Made by a program: the position numbers and the translations under genes. A model generated the notes under the pieces. That model had not been told where the DNA came from, searched no databases, and saw nothing but the letters and a program-made list of their open reading frames with translations. A DNA stretch of 64,000 nt from Xylophilus sp042867185. GTDB taxonomy: Bacteria; Pseudomonadota; Gammaproteobacteria; Burkholderiales; Burkholderiaceae_C. Position 1 is the stretch's first letter. Every line of letters begins with the position of its first letter. Shown one piece after another: positions 9,019 to 17,678 of this stretch. The stretch spans positions 62,001-126,000 of the forward strand of contig JBHZQV010000002.1 in assembly GCA_042867185.1 (NCBI GenBank). The letters run 5' to 3'.

Positions 9019-9411
9019 TCAATCGCCGCCGGCCGGCCCCGCCAGCAGGGGCAGCAGCGCGCGCGGCACCTGCACCGGCAGCTCCAGCAGCAGGAACGAC
9101 AGCGCCTTGCCGTGCGTGTCGAGGTTGAGCGCGTCGTTCACCCCGCCGTCCAGCACCGCGTCGAGCACGAAGTTCATCGCCTGCAGGCTGTCGACCCGGT
9201 GGCGCTGCACCCGCTCGGGCCGCCGGTGGGCGAAGTGCGCGGCCACCGCCTCGGGCGTGACCTGGTCCACCAGCAGCGGCCACAGGTCGGGATGCCAGGC
9301 GATCACGCTGATGTTCGAGCGGTCGCCCTTGTCGCCGGTGCGGCCATGGGCCAGGCGGTAGAGCGGCACGGCGACGGTGTCGCCCGCGGCGCAAGGGTTC
9401 GAATCGTTCAT
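9019..9411 (-). CDS. Small AtuA-associated protein (AtuA C-terminal-like domain)
   Basis: A 130-residue protein. The opening VPLYRLAHGRTGDKGDRSNI is characteristic of the small domain found either fused to the C-terminus of AtuA/DUF1446 proteins or encoded beside them. Its start overlaps the stop of the larger gene by 4 bases (ATGA), so the two products are made together and very likely form one enzyme. The reaction is not established; in Pseudomonas the atu genes serve acyclic terpene (citronellol/geraniol) catabolism, but related pairs occur in many acyl-CoA routes. Confidence 0.88.
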   Translation of the reverse strand: MNDSNPCAAGDTVAVPLYRLAHGRTGDKGDRSNISVIAWHPDLWPLLVDQVTPEAVAAHFAHRRPERVQRHRVDSLQAMNFVLDAVLDGGVNDALNLDTHGKALSFLLLELPVQVPRALLPLLAGPAGGD

Positions 9412-10814
9412 GTGCCTGCTCCTTCGACCATCGTGAAGCCCACCGGTACCGCGTCGCGCGGCAGCAGGCACGAGACGGTGGCGAGCCGTGGGGTGAGCGC
9501 GGTGCGCACGCCGCCGCCGCCGGCCGGGCCGCAGGTGTAGAGGGCGGTCACCTCCCGCGCCAGCCGCTCGGCCTCGGCCCGCTCGGCATGGGTGGCGGCC
9601 ACCCGCAGCCGCACGTCGCGCTGCCCGGCGTCGGGTGTGGCGGCCAGCCGCCGGCCGGCGTCGTCGCCGAAGACGCTCAGCGCGCCGATCAGGTCCACCC
9701 GCAGCGCCAGCGCCGGCAGGCGTGCGCGCAGCACGTCGGCCGCCAGGCGGGCGCGGGCTTCGGCGCGGGGGCCGGCATAGGAAATCTCGCCCTCGGCCAG
9801 CCAACCGCCTTCGTAGCAGACGTTGACCTTGTAGTGCCCGGGCCGCGCATGGCCGCGCACGCCGTCCAGCGCCACCCGGTCGGGTGCCAGCGGCTGCACC
9901 GTGGCCTGCGAGATGTCGGCGGTCACGTCGGGGGTGAGGTAGGCGGCCGGGTCGTGCACCTCGTAGAGCAGTTGCTCCTTGACGGTGGCCGGGGTGACGC
10001 AGCCGCCGGTGGCGTCGGCCTTGCCGATGGTGCAGCGGCCGTCGGCGTCGATCTCGGCGATGGGGAAGCCGACGTTCGCCAGGCCCGGCACGTCCTTGTA
10101 GCCCGGGTCGGCGAAATAGCCGCCGCAGACCTGCGCACCGCACTCCAGCAGGTGCCCGGCCATGGTGGCGCGGCCCAGCCGGTCCCAGTCGTCGGCCTGC
10201 CAGCCGAAGTGGGCCAGCGCGGGGCCCACCGCCAGCGAAGGATCGGCCACCCGGCCGCAGACGACGATCTGCGCGCCGGCCCGCAGCGCGGCGGCGATCG
10301 GCTCGGCGCCGATGTAGGCGTTGGCGCTGACGATGTCGCGGCCGGCGATCCGCGCGCCCAGGATCTCCTGCAGCAGCGGCATGGCCGCGGTGCCGCGCAG
10401 GTCGTCGCCCTCGACCACCGCGATGCGCGGCACCGGGCAGCCCAGTTCGGCGGCGAGGGCGGCGATGCGGCGGGCGGCGGCGCGCGGGTGGGCGGCGCCG
10501 AAGTTGCTCACGATGCCGATGCCGTGCGCCAGGCACAGCGCCAGCACCGGCCGCAGCAGATCGACCAGCAGCGGCTCGTAGCCGGCACCGGGGTCGGCCC
10601 GGCGGCGCAGCTGGGCCAGGGCCAGGGTGCGCTCGGCCAGGGTCTCGAAGACCAGGAAGGCGCGCTGGCTGGCCGGGCCGGCGCGCAGCCGGGCGACCAG
10701 CGTCTCGACCACCGGCAGGGCGGCGTCGGTGCGGTCGCCGGAGAAGCCGGCGGCGCAGCCGATCAGCAGCGGGGCGGGAGCGGCGTCGGTGGCCGGCGGG
10801 GCAGGGCGTGGCAT
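9408..10814 (-). CDS. AtuA-like (DUF1446) protein
   Basis: A 468-residue protein of the acyclic terpene utilisation AtuA/DUF1446 family. Recognisable blocks are LLIGCAAGFSGDRTDAALPV near the start, FLVFETLAERTLALAQLRR, GIGIVSNFGAAHP, VCGRVADPSLAVGPALAHFG, and FADPGYKDVPGLANVGFPIA. I start at the ATG of MPRPAPPATD; the in-frame extension upstream runs through the intergenic regulatory region toward lysR. It is the first gene of a four-gene leftward operon (AtuA-like, small partner, Bug protein, hydrolase). The name comes from the family; the true substrate here is not known. Confidence 0.9.
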   Translation of the reverse strand: MPRPAPPATDAAPAPLLIGCAAGFSGDRTDAALPVVETLVARLRAGPASQRAFLVFETLAERTLALAQLRRRADPGAGYEPLLVDLLRPVLALCLAHGIGIVSNFGAAHPRAAARRIAALAAELGCPVPRIAVVEGDDLRGTAAMPLLQEILGARIAGRDIVSANAYIGAEPIAAALRAGAQIVVCGRVADPSLAVGPALAHFGWQADDWDRLGRATMAGHLLECGAQVCGGYFADPGYKDVPGLANVGFPIAEIDADGRCTIGKADATGGCVTPATVKEQLLYEVHDPAAYLTPDVTADISQATVQPLAPDRVALDGVRGHARPGHYKVNVCYEGGWLAEGEISYAGPRAEARARLAADVLRARLPALALRVDLIGALSVFGDDAGRRLAATPDAGQRDVRLRVAATHAERAEAERLAREVTALYTCGPAGGGGVRTALTPRLATVSCLLPRDAVPVGFTMVEGAGT

Positions 10815-10926
10815 GGGGGCTTGTCTCGTGTCTCTGTTGTCGTTCGTCGGGATCGGCGAGGCGCCTGGCCGATCCGATGCATCCGGCTCGTCGTCCGTTC
10901 GCAACCACTGTAGGCGCTGGGCGATC

Positions 10927-10950
10927 ATCCGTAAAATAGAAAGTTCGGAT
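10927..10950. promoter_or_regulatory. Dyad in the divergent lysR/atuA-like control region
   Basis: ATCCG and CGGAT arms are separated by 14 AT-rich bases in the 159-base gap between the divergent LysR gene and the AtuA-like operon. LysR proteins usually bind such dyads near their own promoter, so this is the candidate operator. It lies 24 bases before the lysR ATG, suggesting autorepression. Prediction only. Confidence 0.4.
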
Positions 10951-10973
10951 CAATTCATCGGAAAGGCAGATCA

Positions 10974-11894
10974 ATGTCGACCGCCGCTCCCGACCTCTCC
11001 ACCCGGCAGCTGCGCGCCTTCCTGGCGCTGGCCGACCGCCACAACTTCACCCGCGCCGCCGAGGCCTGCCACCTGTCGCAGCCGGCCTTCAGTGCGCTGA
11101 TCCAGGGGCTGGAGCAGGCCCTGGGCACCCGCCTGTTCGACCGCAGCACCCGCAGCGTGCAGCTGACGCCCGAGGGCCGGCTGTTCGAGCCGTCGGCCCG
11201 GCGGCTGCTGGCCGGCGTGGCCGAGGCGCTGCAGGACCTGGGCGACCAGGTGGAGCGGCGGCGCGGCCGGGTGCACATCGCGGCATTGCCCTCGCTGGCG
11301 GCGGGGTGGCTGCCGGCGCTGTTCGCCGAATTCCGGGCGGCGTGGCCGGGGGTGGAGCTGGCACTGTCGGACCAGCTCTCGGACGCCTGCGTGGATCTGG
11401 TGCGCGGCGGCCAGGCCGATTTCGCGCTGGCCGCGGGCGGTACCCGGCCGGCCGACGCGGCGGGCCTGTCGATGCAGCCGCTGTGCACCGACCGTTTCCA
11501 CCTGGTCTGCCGTGCCGACCATCCGCTGGCGGCGATGGCCCGGCCGACGCTCAAGCGCATCGCCGCCTACCCCTTCGTGCACATGACCCGCAACAGCAGC
11601 GTGCGCCAGGCGCTGGAGGCGGCCCTGCATCCCGTGGCGATGAACACCGTGCTGGAGGTGGAGCAGCTGGCCACCGTGATGGGCATGGTGGAGGCGGGCG
11701 TGGGCATCAGCGTGGTGCCGACGCTGACGCTCTACCAGTTCCGCCGCGAGACGCTCGTCACCCGGCCGATCCCGCTGCCGCAGCTGACCCGGCGCATCCA
11801 CCTGGTCCGGCGGCGCGAGGGCAGCCTGTCGGTGGCGGCACAGACGCTGCACGACCTGGTGGTGGCACGGCTCGGCTCGATCGGCCGGGGTTGA
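10974..11894 (+). CDS. LysR-family transcriptional regulator
   Basis: A 306-residue LysR protein. The N-terminal winged helix-turn-helix spans residues 5-65 (LRAFLALADRHNFTRAAEAC, then QPAFSALIQGLEQALG), followed by a linker helix and a periplasmic-binding-like effector domain (about 95-300). It is divergent from the AtuA-like operon, the classic layout for a LysR protein that activates its neighbour in response to a pathway metabolite and represses itself. A dyad sits in the shared control region. The inducer is unknown. Confidence 0.93.
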   Translation: MSTAAPDLSTRQLRAFLALADRHNFTRAAEACHLSQPAFSALIQGLEQALGTRLFDRSTRSVQLTPEGRLFEPSARRLLAGVAEALQDLGDQVERRRGRVHIAALPSLAAGWLPALFAEFRAAWPGVELALSDQLSDACVDLVRGGQADFALAAGGTRPADAAGLSMQPLCTDRFHLVCRADHPLAAMARPTLKRIAAYPFVHMTRNSSVRQALEAALHPVAMNTVLEVEQLATVMGMVEAGVGISVVPTLTLYQFRRETLVTRPIPLPQLTRRIHLVRRREGSLSVAAQTLHDLVVARLGSIGRG

Positions 11895-11910
11895 CCGACC
11901 CCGTCGATCT

Positions 11911-11975
11911 GCTATCGAATGTATAGCTGGATGCCGGCGTCGGGCGTCGGCTGCAGGTGCTTTCTATTCAAAAAT
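11911..11975 (+). repeat. Dispersed GCTAT/ATAGC element, copy B
   Basis: Core GCTATCGAATGTATAGCTGG, then ATGCCGGCGTCGGGCG, and a tail GGTGCTTTCTATTCAAAA. It fills the short gap between the convergent lysR and smr genes. The tail closely matches copy G, supporting one element of about 65-70 bases. Confidence 0.7.
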
Positions 11976-12663
11976 GCGTCGCATGGCGCTTGGCGGGCCG
12001 CAGCAGCACCACCAGCGCACCGCCGCCGCCCTCGGCCGGCCGGGCCTGCACGAAGGCCAGCACCTCGTTCTTCTGCACCAGCCAGCCCTGCACCCGGCCC
12101 TTGAGCACCGGCGTCTTGCCCGGCGAGCCCAGGCCCTTGCCGTGCACCACCCGCAGGCAGCGCAGGCCCTGCTTGTAGGCGCTGCGGATGAAGACGCCCA
12201 GCGCCTCGCGCGCCTCGTCGGTGCGCAGGCCGTGCAGGTCCAGCTGGCGCTGGATGCTCCAGTCGCCCTTGCGCAGCCGCTGGGTCACGTCGACGTTGAC
12301 GCCGGGCCGGCGAAAGCTCAGCTGGTCGTCAGTGTCGAGCAGGGTGCTGACGTCGAAATCGTCGCTGATCGACTCCAGCAGCACCCGGGCCTCGTCGCGC
12401 AGGTGCTGCACCGCGACCGGCGGCGGCGGCTCGGGCGCCAGCTCCGCACGGCCCCGGTCGCGCAGCGGCTGCACCGGGCCGGCGGCGATCGCGAACATGT
12501 TGCGCTCGGCCAGCCGGCGCGCCTGGGCGGCGCGGCGGGCGGCGTCCTCGGCGGCGCGGCGCGCGGCGTCTTCGGCCAGGGCGCGGCGCATCGGCGCCAG
12601 GTCCTGGAGCGACGCGGCGGTGAAGCGGGCGGTGCCGCGCGGTTGCGGCTGCTGCTGCCTCAC
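11968..12663 (-). CDS. Smr-domain protein (MutS C-terminal-like nuclease domain)
   Basis: A 231-residue protein with an Ala/Arg-rich, probably helical first 70 residues and a C-terminal Smr domain. The signature is LDLHGLRTDEAREALGVFIR, followed by LRVVHGKGLGS, the Smr HGxG motif. Small stand-alone Smr proteins have DNA or RNA nicking activity in the cases studied. The start is GTG, overlapping the radC stop by 4 bases (GTGA), so it is translationally coupled to radC. Its 3' end meets the dispersed repeat shared with lysR. Confidence 0.9.
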   Translation of the reverse strand: MRQQQPQPRGTARFTAASLQDLAPMRRALAEDAARRAAEDAARRAAQARRLAERNMFAIAAGPVQPLRDRGRAELAPEPPPPVAVQHLRDEARVLLESISDDFDVSTLLDTDDQLSFRRPGVNVDVTQRLRKGDWSIQRQLDLHGLRTDEAREALGVFIRSAYKQGLRCLRVVHGKGLGSPGKTPVLKGRVQGWLVQKNEVLAFVQARPAEGGGGALVVLLRPAKRHATHF

Positions 12664-13337
12664 ACCAGCCCTTCCTCGGCCATCGACAGCGACCGGCCGG
12701 GCGCGACGATCACATGGTCGAGCACCCGCACGTCGATCAGCGCCAGCGCGGCCTTCAGGGCCTTGGTGAGCGCCTCGTCGGCGCGCGAGGGACGCACCTG
12801 GCCGCTCGGGTGGTTGTGCGAGAGCACGACGGCCTGGGCATGGTGGTGCAGCGCCCGGATCACCACCTCGCGCGGGTAGACGCTGGTCTGGCTCAGGGTG
12901 CCGCGGAACATTTCCTCCATCGCGACCAGCCGGTGCTGCGCATCCAGGAACATCACCGCGAACACCTCGTACGGCCGCGAGGCCAGGTGCAGCTGCAGGT
13001 AGTCGCTGACCATCTGCGGGTGGTCGAAGATCTGGCGCTGCCGCAGCTGCTGCGCCAGCGCCCGCCGGGACAGCTCCAGCACCGCGACCAGCTCGGCCCG
13101 CTTGGCGCTGCCGCCCAGGCCCTTGATGCGCTGCAGGTCGTCGGCGGTGGTGTGCAGCAGGCCGGCCACGCCGCCGAAGGTGTCGAGCAGCTCCTGCGCC
13201 AGCGCCAGCACGCCCTTGCCGGGCAGGCCGGTGCGCAGCAGCAGGGCCAGCAGCTCGGCGTCGCCCAGCGCCGCGGCGCCGCGGGCGATCAGTTTCTCGC
13301 GCGGTCGCGCATCGGCGGGCAGGTTCTTGAAGGTCAT
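12660..13337 (-). CDS. radC: RadC-family JAB/MPN domain protein
   Basis: A 225-residue protein of normal RadC length. The N-terminal half has a helix-hairpin-helix-like region (LLHTTADDLQRIKGLGGSAK). The C-terminal JAB domain contains the metal-binding signature SHNHPSGQVRPSRAD (HxH, then S and D). Despite its name, a DNA-repair role is not proven in Escherichia coli. It overlaps smr and diverges from fkpB. Confidence 0.95.
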   Translation of the reverse strand: MTFKNLPADARPREKLIARGAAALGDAELLALLLRTGLPGKGVLALAQELLDTFGGVAGLLHTTADDLQRIKGLGGSAKRAELVAVLELSRRALAQQLRQRQIFDHPQMVSDYLQLHLASRPYEVFAVMFLDAQHRLVAMEEMFRGTLSQTSVYPREVVIRALHHHAQAVVLSHNHPSGQVRPSRADEALTKALKAALALIDVRVLDHVIVAPGRSLSMAEEGLV

Positions 13338-13459
13338 GGCGGGCGGCAGGGTAGGGTCGCTGCAGGGGCGGTGCCGGGGGCCGGGCCGGGCGGCAAACCC
13401 GCGCCCGGTGCCGGGGATGCCCGGGTTTCTACAATGGAGGCCAGTTTATCGGTACCTCC

Positions 13460-13933
13460 ATGTCCTCTGCGCCTACTTCTCCTTCCGCCACGGTGCCCGT
13501 CGTGCGGCCCGGCTCCTTCCTGACGCTGCACTACCGCCTGTCCGGGCCGCAGGGCGACATCATCAATACCTTCGCCGACAAGCCCGCCACGCTGTCGCTG
13601 GGCGCGGGCGAGCTGTCGCCGGTGGTCGAGTCCCGGCTGATCGGGCTGGAGGAGGGCGCCCGCGCCAGCTTCGAGCTGCCCGCCGGTGCCGCCTTCGGCG
13701 AGCGCAACCCCGAGATGCAGCAGTGGGTGGCGCGCACCCTGCTGGCCCGGCTGGGCGACCCGGACGAGCAGTACGACGTCGGCGACGTGGTGCAGTTCCC
13801 CACGCCCGACGGCAGCGGCAGCTATGCCGGCGCGGTGCGGCAGGTCGCGCCCGAGGCGGTGCTGTTCGATTTCAACCATCCGCTGGCCGGCCAGCCGGTG
13901 ACCTTCGAAGTCCATGTGATCGGGGTTCTATGA
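13460..13933 (+). CDS. fkpB: FKBP-type peptidyl-prolyl isomerase, FkpB/SlpA type
   Basis: A 157-residue cytoplasmic FKBP with the SlyD-like inserted flap. Visible are FLTLHYRLSGPQGDIINTFA at the start and AFGERNPEMQQWVARTLLA in the middle, the typical F-G-x-R-x2-E-x4 block of SlpA/FkpB. No signal peptide. Its stop overlaps the ispH start (ATGA); fkpB-ispH is a widespread operon in proteobacteria, which confirms both identities. Confidence 0.95.
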   Translation: MSSAPTSPSATVPVVRPGSFLTLHYRLSGPQGDIINTFADKPATLSLGAGELSPVVESRLIGLEEGARASFELPAGAAFGERNPEMQQWVARTLLARLGDPDEQYDVGDVVQFPTPDGSGSYAGAVRQVAPEAVLFDFNHPLAGQPVTFEVHVIGVL

Positions 13934-14925
13934 GCGATACGCCGTTGCCGCAGGCGGGCCCGCCCGCCGCCGTCAAGGAAATCCTGCTGGCCGAGCCGCG
14001 CGGCTTCTGCGCCGGGGTCGACCGGGCGATCGACATCGTCGAGCATGCGCTGACCAAGTTCGGCGCGCCGATCTACGTGCGCCACGAGATCGTGCACAAC
14101 ACCTACGTGGTCAACGACCTCAAGGAAAAGGGTGCGATCTTCATCGAGGAGCTGTCCGACGTGCCGCCCGGCGCCACGCTGGTCTTCAGCGCCCACGGCG
14201 TCAGCAAGGCGGTGCAGCAGGAGGCCGAGGCCCGGGGCTTCTCGATCTTCGACGCCACCTGCCCGCTGGTCACCAAGGTGCACGTCGAGGTGGCCAAGCT
14301 CGCCAAGGAAGGCTACGAGTTCATCATGATCGGCCACAAGGGCCATCCCGAGGTGGAGGGCACCATGGGCCAGCTCGACCGCGGCATCCACCTGGTGGAA
14401 GACGTGGCCGACGTCGCCCTGGTGCAGCCGCAGCAGACGGCCAAGCTGGCGGTGGTGACCCAGACCACCTTGAGCGTCGACGACGCCGCCGAGATCTCGG
14501 CCGCGGTGCGCGCCCGCTTCCCGACGGTGCGCGAGCCCAAGATGCAGGACATCTGCTACGCCACCCAGAACCGCCAGGACGCGGTGAAGATCATGAGCCC
14601 GCAGGTCGAGCTGCTGATCGTCGTCGGCAGCCCCACCAGCTCCAACAGCAACCGCCTGCGCGAGCTGGCGGTGCGGCTGGGCGCCGAGAGCTACATGGTC
14701 GATTCGGCCGACGAGCTGCAGGAGCCGTGGTTCGACGGCAAGACCCGCGTCGGCCTGACGGCCGGGGCCTCGGCGCCCGAGCTGCTGGTGCAGCAGGTGA
14801 TCGAGCGGATCCGGGCCTTCGGCGCGGTCGCGGTGCGGCGGATGGACGGCATCCAGGAAACGGTGAAGTTCCCGCTGCCGAAGGGCCTGCGGCTGGACGA
14901 GCCGGCCCCGCCGCCGACCCGCTAG
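13930..14925 (+). CDS. ispH: 4-hydroxy-3-methylbut-2-enyl diphosphate reductase
   Basis: A 331-residue enzyme (LytB) of the last step of the methylerythritol phosphate pathway, giving IPP and DMAPP. The iron-sulphur cluster cysteines are seen in RGFCAGVDRAI, in DATCPLVTKVH and in QDICYATQNRQ. Catalytic-site motifs HEIVHN and FSAHGVSK are also present, as is SNSNRLRELA. The start overlaps the fkpB stop; a much longer open frame exists upstream but runs through fkpB and radC and is not coding. Its stop is immediately followed by the stop of the convergent CBS gene. Confidence 0.98.
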   Translation: MSDTPLPQAGPPAAVKEILLAEPRGFCAGVDRAIDIVEHALTKFGAPIYVRHEIVHNTYVVNDLKEKGAIFIEELSDVPPGATLVFSAHGVSKAVQQEAEARGFSIFDATCPLVTKVHVEVAKLAKEGYEFIMIGHKGHPEVEGTMGQLDRGIHLVEDVADVALVQPQQTAKLAVVTQTTLSVDDAAEISAAVRARFPTVREPKMQDICYATQNRQDAVKIMSPQVELLIVVGSPTSSNSNRLRELAVRLGAESYMVDSADELQEPWFDGKTRVGLTAGASAPELLVQQVIERIRAFGAVAVRRMDGIQETVKFPLPKGLRLDEPAPPPTR

Positions 14926-15546
14926 CTAGCTCCAGAGATCGAGCGGCGGATCGGTCGCCATCGCGCGCAGCAGGTCGCCCCGCGCGATGAAGCCGCAGAG
15001 GGCGCCGTCGGCCTCGACCACCGGCAGGCCGGGCAGGCCGCTGTCGATCAGCACCTGGGCCACGCGGCGCACGTCGGTGTCGGGCGCCACCGCCGGCACC
15101 GGCGAGACCATGTGGGCGCGCACCGTGGCATCGGGCGCGGCGGCACCGGCCTGCAGCAGGCCCGTTCGCGTCAGCAGGCCGACCAGCTGGCGCTGCTCGT
15201 CGCGCACCGGCGCCTGGCCGATCCGGTGGTCGGCCAGCCACTGGGCCGCATCGGCCAGCAGGGCGTCGGCCTGCACGCTCACCACCTCCTTCTGCATCAG
15301 CTCCGACACCAGCCGCACCACCCGCGGCACCGCCGTCTGCTGGGCCTGCTGCGCGTAGGCGGCCACGGCATCTTGGGCCAGTCCGCCGCGGGGCCGCGGG
15401 TCGGCGAAGAGCGTGTTCTCGTCCTGCGGCGAGGTGAAGACCCGCACCGACTCGGGCGCCTGCACCCGGCGTACCGGCTCCACCGGCGGCAGGCCCTCGG
15501 CGGGGCCGCTGTAGCTGCGGCCGTTCAGGCCGTAGATGTAGAACAT
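14926..15546 (-). CDS. Tandem CBS-domain protein
   Basis: A 206-residue protein. The N-terminal 75 residues have no clear domain and begin MFYIYGLNGRSYSGPAEGLP. Two CBS motifs follow: SELMQKEVVSVQADALLADA with LADHRIGQAPV, then VRAHMVSPVPAVAPDTDVRR with LIDSGLPGLPVVE. CBS pairs bind adenine nucleotides and usually regulate. It is convergent with ispH with no bases between the two stops. The regulated target is unknown. Confidence 0.88.
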   Translation of the reverse strand: MFYIYGLNGRSYSGPAEGLPPVEPVRRVQAPESVRVFTSPQDENTLFADPRPRGGLAQDAVAAYAQQAQQTAVPRVVRLVSELMQKEVVSVQADALLADAAQWLADHRIGQAPVRDEQRQLVGLLTRTGLLQAGAAAPDATVRAHMVSPVPAVAPDTDVRRVAQVLIDSGLPGLPVVEADGALCGFIARGDLLRAMATDPPLDLWS

Positions 15547-15640
15547 GGTCGCTCCGGTGGTCGGTCGGTGCGCAGGGCTGCGCGGGCAGCCCGCATCGTA
15601 GCCCCGCCGGGTGCGCGGGCCGCAAAACTACAATCGGCCG

Positions 15641-16963
15641 ATGCTAGACATCACCCTTCTCCGGCGCGATCTCGGCGCCGTCATCGCCCGCCTGGAAACC
15701 CGCAAGCCGGGCCAGACCTTCCTGGACGCCGCCGCCTTCACCGCGCTGGAATCCGAGCGCAAGACGCTGCAGACCCGCACCGAAGAGCTGCAGGCCGAGC
15801 GCAACAGCGTCTCCAAGCAGGTGGGCCAGCGCAAGTCCAAGGGCGAGCCCGCCGACGACCTGATGGCCCGCGTGGCCGCGATCAAAATTGAACTGGACAC
15901 CTCCGCCACCCGCCTGGAGGCGCTGCAGGCCGACCTGCTGGGCCTGCTGCTGGCCGTGCCCAACCTGCCGCATGAAAGCGTGCCGGTGGGCGCCGACGAG
16001 GCGGGCAACGTCGAGGTGCGCCGCTGGTCGCCGCAGGGCACCGCACCGCGTACCTTCGATTTCGCGGTACAGGACCATGTCGACCTGGGCGCCCCGCTGG
16101 GCCTGGATTTCGAGATGGGCACCAAGCTCGCCGGTGCGCGCTTCACCGTCATGCAGGGCCCGGTGGCCCGGCTGCACCGCGCGCTGGCCGCCTTCATGCT
16201 CGACCTGCAGACGCAGCAGCACGGGTACACCGAGTGCTACGTGCCCTACATCGTCAATGCCGATTCGATGCGCGGCACCGGCCAGCTGCCCAAGTTCGAG
16301 GGTGACCTGTTCGCCGCCAACAAGGGCGGCCAGGACGCCGAGCCGGTGCCCGACACCGCCGCGCTCTACCTGATCCCCACCAGCGAAGTGCCGCTGACCA
16401 ACTTCGTGCGCGACGAGATCGTGGCCGAGTCGGCCCTGCCGATCAGGCTGACCGCCCACACCCCGTGCTTCCGCTCGGAAGCCGGCAGCGCCGGCCGCGA
16501 CACCCGCGGGCTGATCCGCCAGCACCAGTTCGACAAGGTGGAGATGGTGCAGATCGTGCACCCCGAGCAGAGCTACGCTGCGCTCGACGAGATGGTGGGC
16601 CACGCGGAGGCTGTGCTGCAGGCGCTGGGCCTGCCCTACCGCGTGGTGAGCCTGTGCACCGGCGACATGGGCTTCGGCGCCGCCAAGACCTACGATCTGG
16701 AGGTGTGGCTGCCTGCGCAGAACACGTATCGCGAGATCAGCTCGATCTCCAACTGCGAGTCCTTCCAGGCCCGCCGCCTGCAGGCCCGCTTCAAGAACGC
16801 CCAGGGCAAGAACGAGTACCTGCACACCCTCAACGGCTCCGGCCTGGCGGTGGGCCGGACCTTGGTCGCGGTGCTGGAGAACTACCAGAACGCCGACGGC
16901 TCAATCACCGTGCCGGAAGCGCTGCGGCCGTACCTGAACAATCTGGCGGTGCTGAAGCGTTGA
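15641..16963 (+). CDS. serS: Seryl-tRNA synthetase
   Basis: A 440-residue class II synthetase that charges tRNA-Ser (and tRNA-Sec where present). An N-terminal coiled-coil arm (residues 25-105) is followed by the catalytic core. Visible motifs are LIPTSEVPLTN, motif 2 FRSEAGSAGRDTRGLIRQHQ and motif 3 NGSGLAVGRTLVAVLENYQ. The ATG of MLDITLLRRDL is used; ten upstream codons in frame are not conserved. It is monocistronic. A tRNA-Ser(CGA) gene lies 1.2 kb downstream. Confidence 0.98.
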   Translation: MLDITLLRRDLGAVIARLETRKPGQTFLDAAAFTALESERKTLQTRTEELQAERNSVSKQVGQRKSKGEPADDLMARVAAIKIELDTSATRLEALQADLLGLLLAVPNLPHESVPVGADEAGNVEVRRWSPQGTAPRTFDFAVQDHVDLGAPLGLDFEMGTKLAGARFTVMQGPVARLHRALAAFMLDLQTQQHGYTECYVPYIVNADSMRGTGQLPKFEGDLFAANKGGQDAEPVPDTAALYLIPTSEVPLTNFVRDEIVAESALPIRLTAHTPCFRSEAGSAGRDTRGLIRQHQFDKVEMVQIVHPEQSYAALDEMVGHAEAVLQALGLPYRVVSLCTGDMGFGAAKTYDLEVWLPAQNTYREISSISNCESFQARRLQARFKNAQGKNEYLHTLNGSGLAVGRTLVAVLENYQNADGSITVPEALRPYLNNLAVLKR

Positions 16964-17081
16964 CGGTCGGGTTGCCGTGGCGCTGAAGCGTGGCCACGCC
17001 AGCTTTTGACATCACTGGGCAACACACCTGCACACACGCCAGTACCTGGGCGCAGCCGACAAGCCGCGCCCAGGATGCAGG

Positions 17082-17414
17082 TTAGGTCCGATCGACGGTG
17101 GGTGCCGACGGGGCGTTCGTCTTTACCCACGTGATGCCGTCGTCACGCGCCGTAGTGGACGAGTACAACTCGCTCGTCCCGATGACTTCCCCGGTTGTGG
17201 CATTCAGCGTGAAGTACGGGCTGCCATTGCTGGCGGTCAGCTTCCTGTAGTTCGTATCGGACGGCGCATGGCGCTTCACCGAGGCGATGCCTGTTTCTGC
17301 GCTCTGCTTGGTGGTGTAGCGCTCACTGGTCAGTACCACCTCTTCGTTCCCGGAGGACTTCAGATTGAACATGTACTGCGTGCCGCTGCGCTTGAGATCA
17401 AAAAATCCGGGCAT
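17082..17414 (-). CDS. YegP-like DUF1508 tandem-repeat protein
   Basis: A 110-residue protein made of two copies of the DUF1508/UPF0339 unit: FDLKRSGTQYMFNLKSSGNE with SERYTTKQSAETGIASVKRH, then SNGSPYFTLNATTGEVIGTS with SELYSSTTARDDGITWVKTN. Typical YegP length and order. The biochemical role is unknown; relatives are linked to stress in some bacteria. GC is lower than in neighbouring core genes. It is followed upstream, on the same strand, by the YjzC-like gene. Confidence 0.9.
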   Translation of the reverse strand: MPGFFDLKRSGTQYMFNLKSSGNEEVVLTSERYTTKQSAETGIASVKRHAPSDTNYRKLTASNGSPYFTLNATTGEVIGTSELYSSTTARDDGITWVKTNAPSAPTVDRT

Positions 17415-17492
17415 AGAAGGCTCCTTTCCTTATCTGAGCATTTGACGAGGGGAGGGCACTCCCGGACATACGGGCACCCTCACCAGGTGACA

Positions 17493-17678
17493 TCACCGCT
17501 TGCTGTTCGGCGTGCGACTGATCGGCTTCCACGTGCTGCCGGGCGTCGTTGTCGGAGGCAAGGGCTTACGGTCGGGCACTGCCGCGAAGTTGTCACGCAG
17601 CCCACCGCGGGGCCCCACCTCTTGGAAAATGCCACCACTTTTGCCGGTACTCGTACCGGGCTTCATTCCTGCGGTCAT
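17493..17678 (-). CDS. YjzC-like small protein
   Basis: A 61-residue protein. MKPGTSTGKSGGIFQEVGPR and KPLPPTTTPGSTWKP match the YjzC-like family (PF14168-type): a KPGT start, an EVGPRGG block and a KPLPPT block. The ATG is favoured over the preceding TTG because AAAGGA lies 5 bases upstream of it. The function is unknown; the protein looks soluble and Pro/Gly-rich. It may be co-transcribed with the YegP-like gene 78 bases downstream. Confidence 0.8.
   Translation of the reverse strand: MTAGMKPGTSTGKSGGIFQEVGPRGGLRDNFAAVPDRKPLPPTTTPGSTWKPISRTPNSKR

Noticed and set aside
13102..14925. A 607-codon open frame that ends with IspH
   Set aside because: Only the last 331 codons match IspH; the rest crosses radC and fkpB in another frame and has no protein resemblance.
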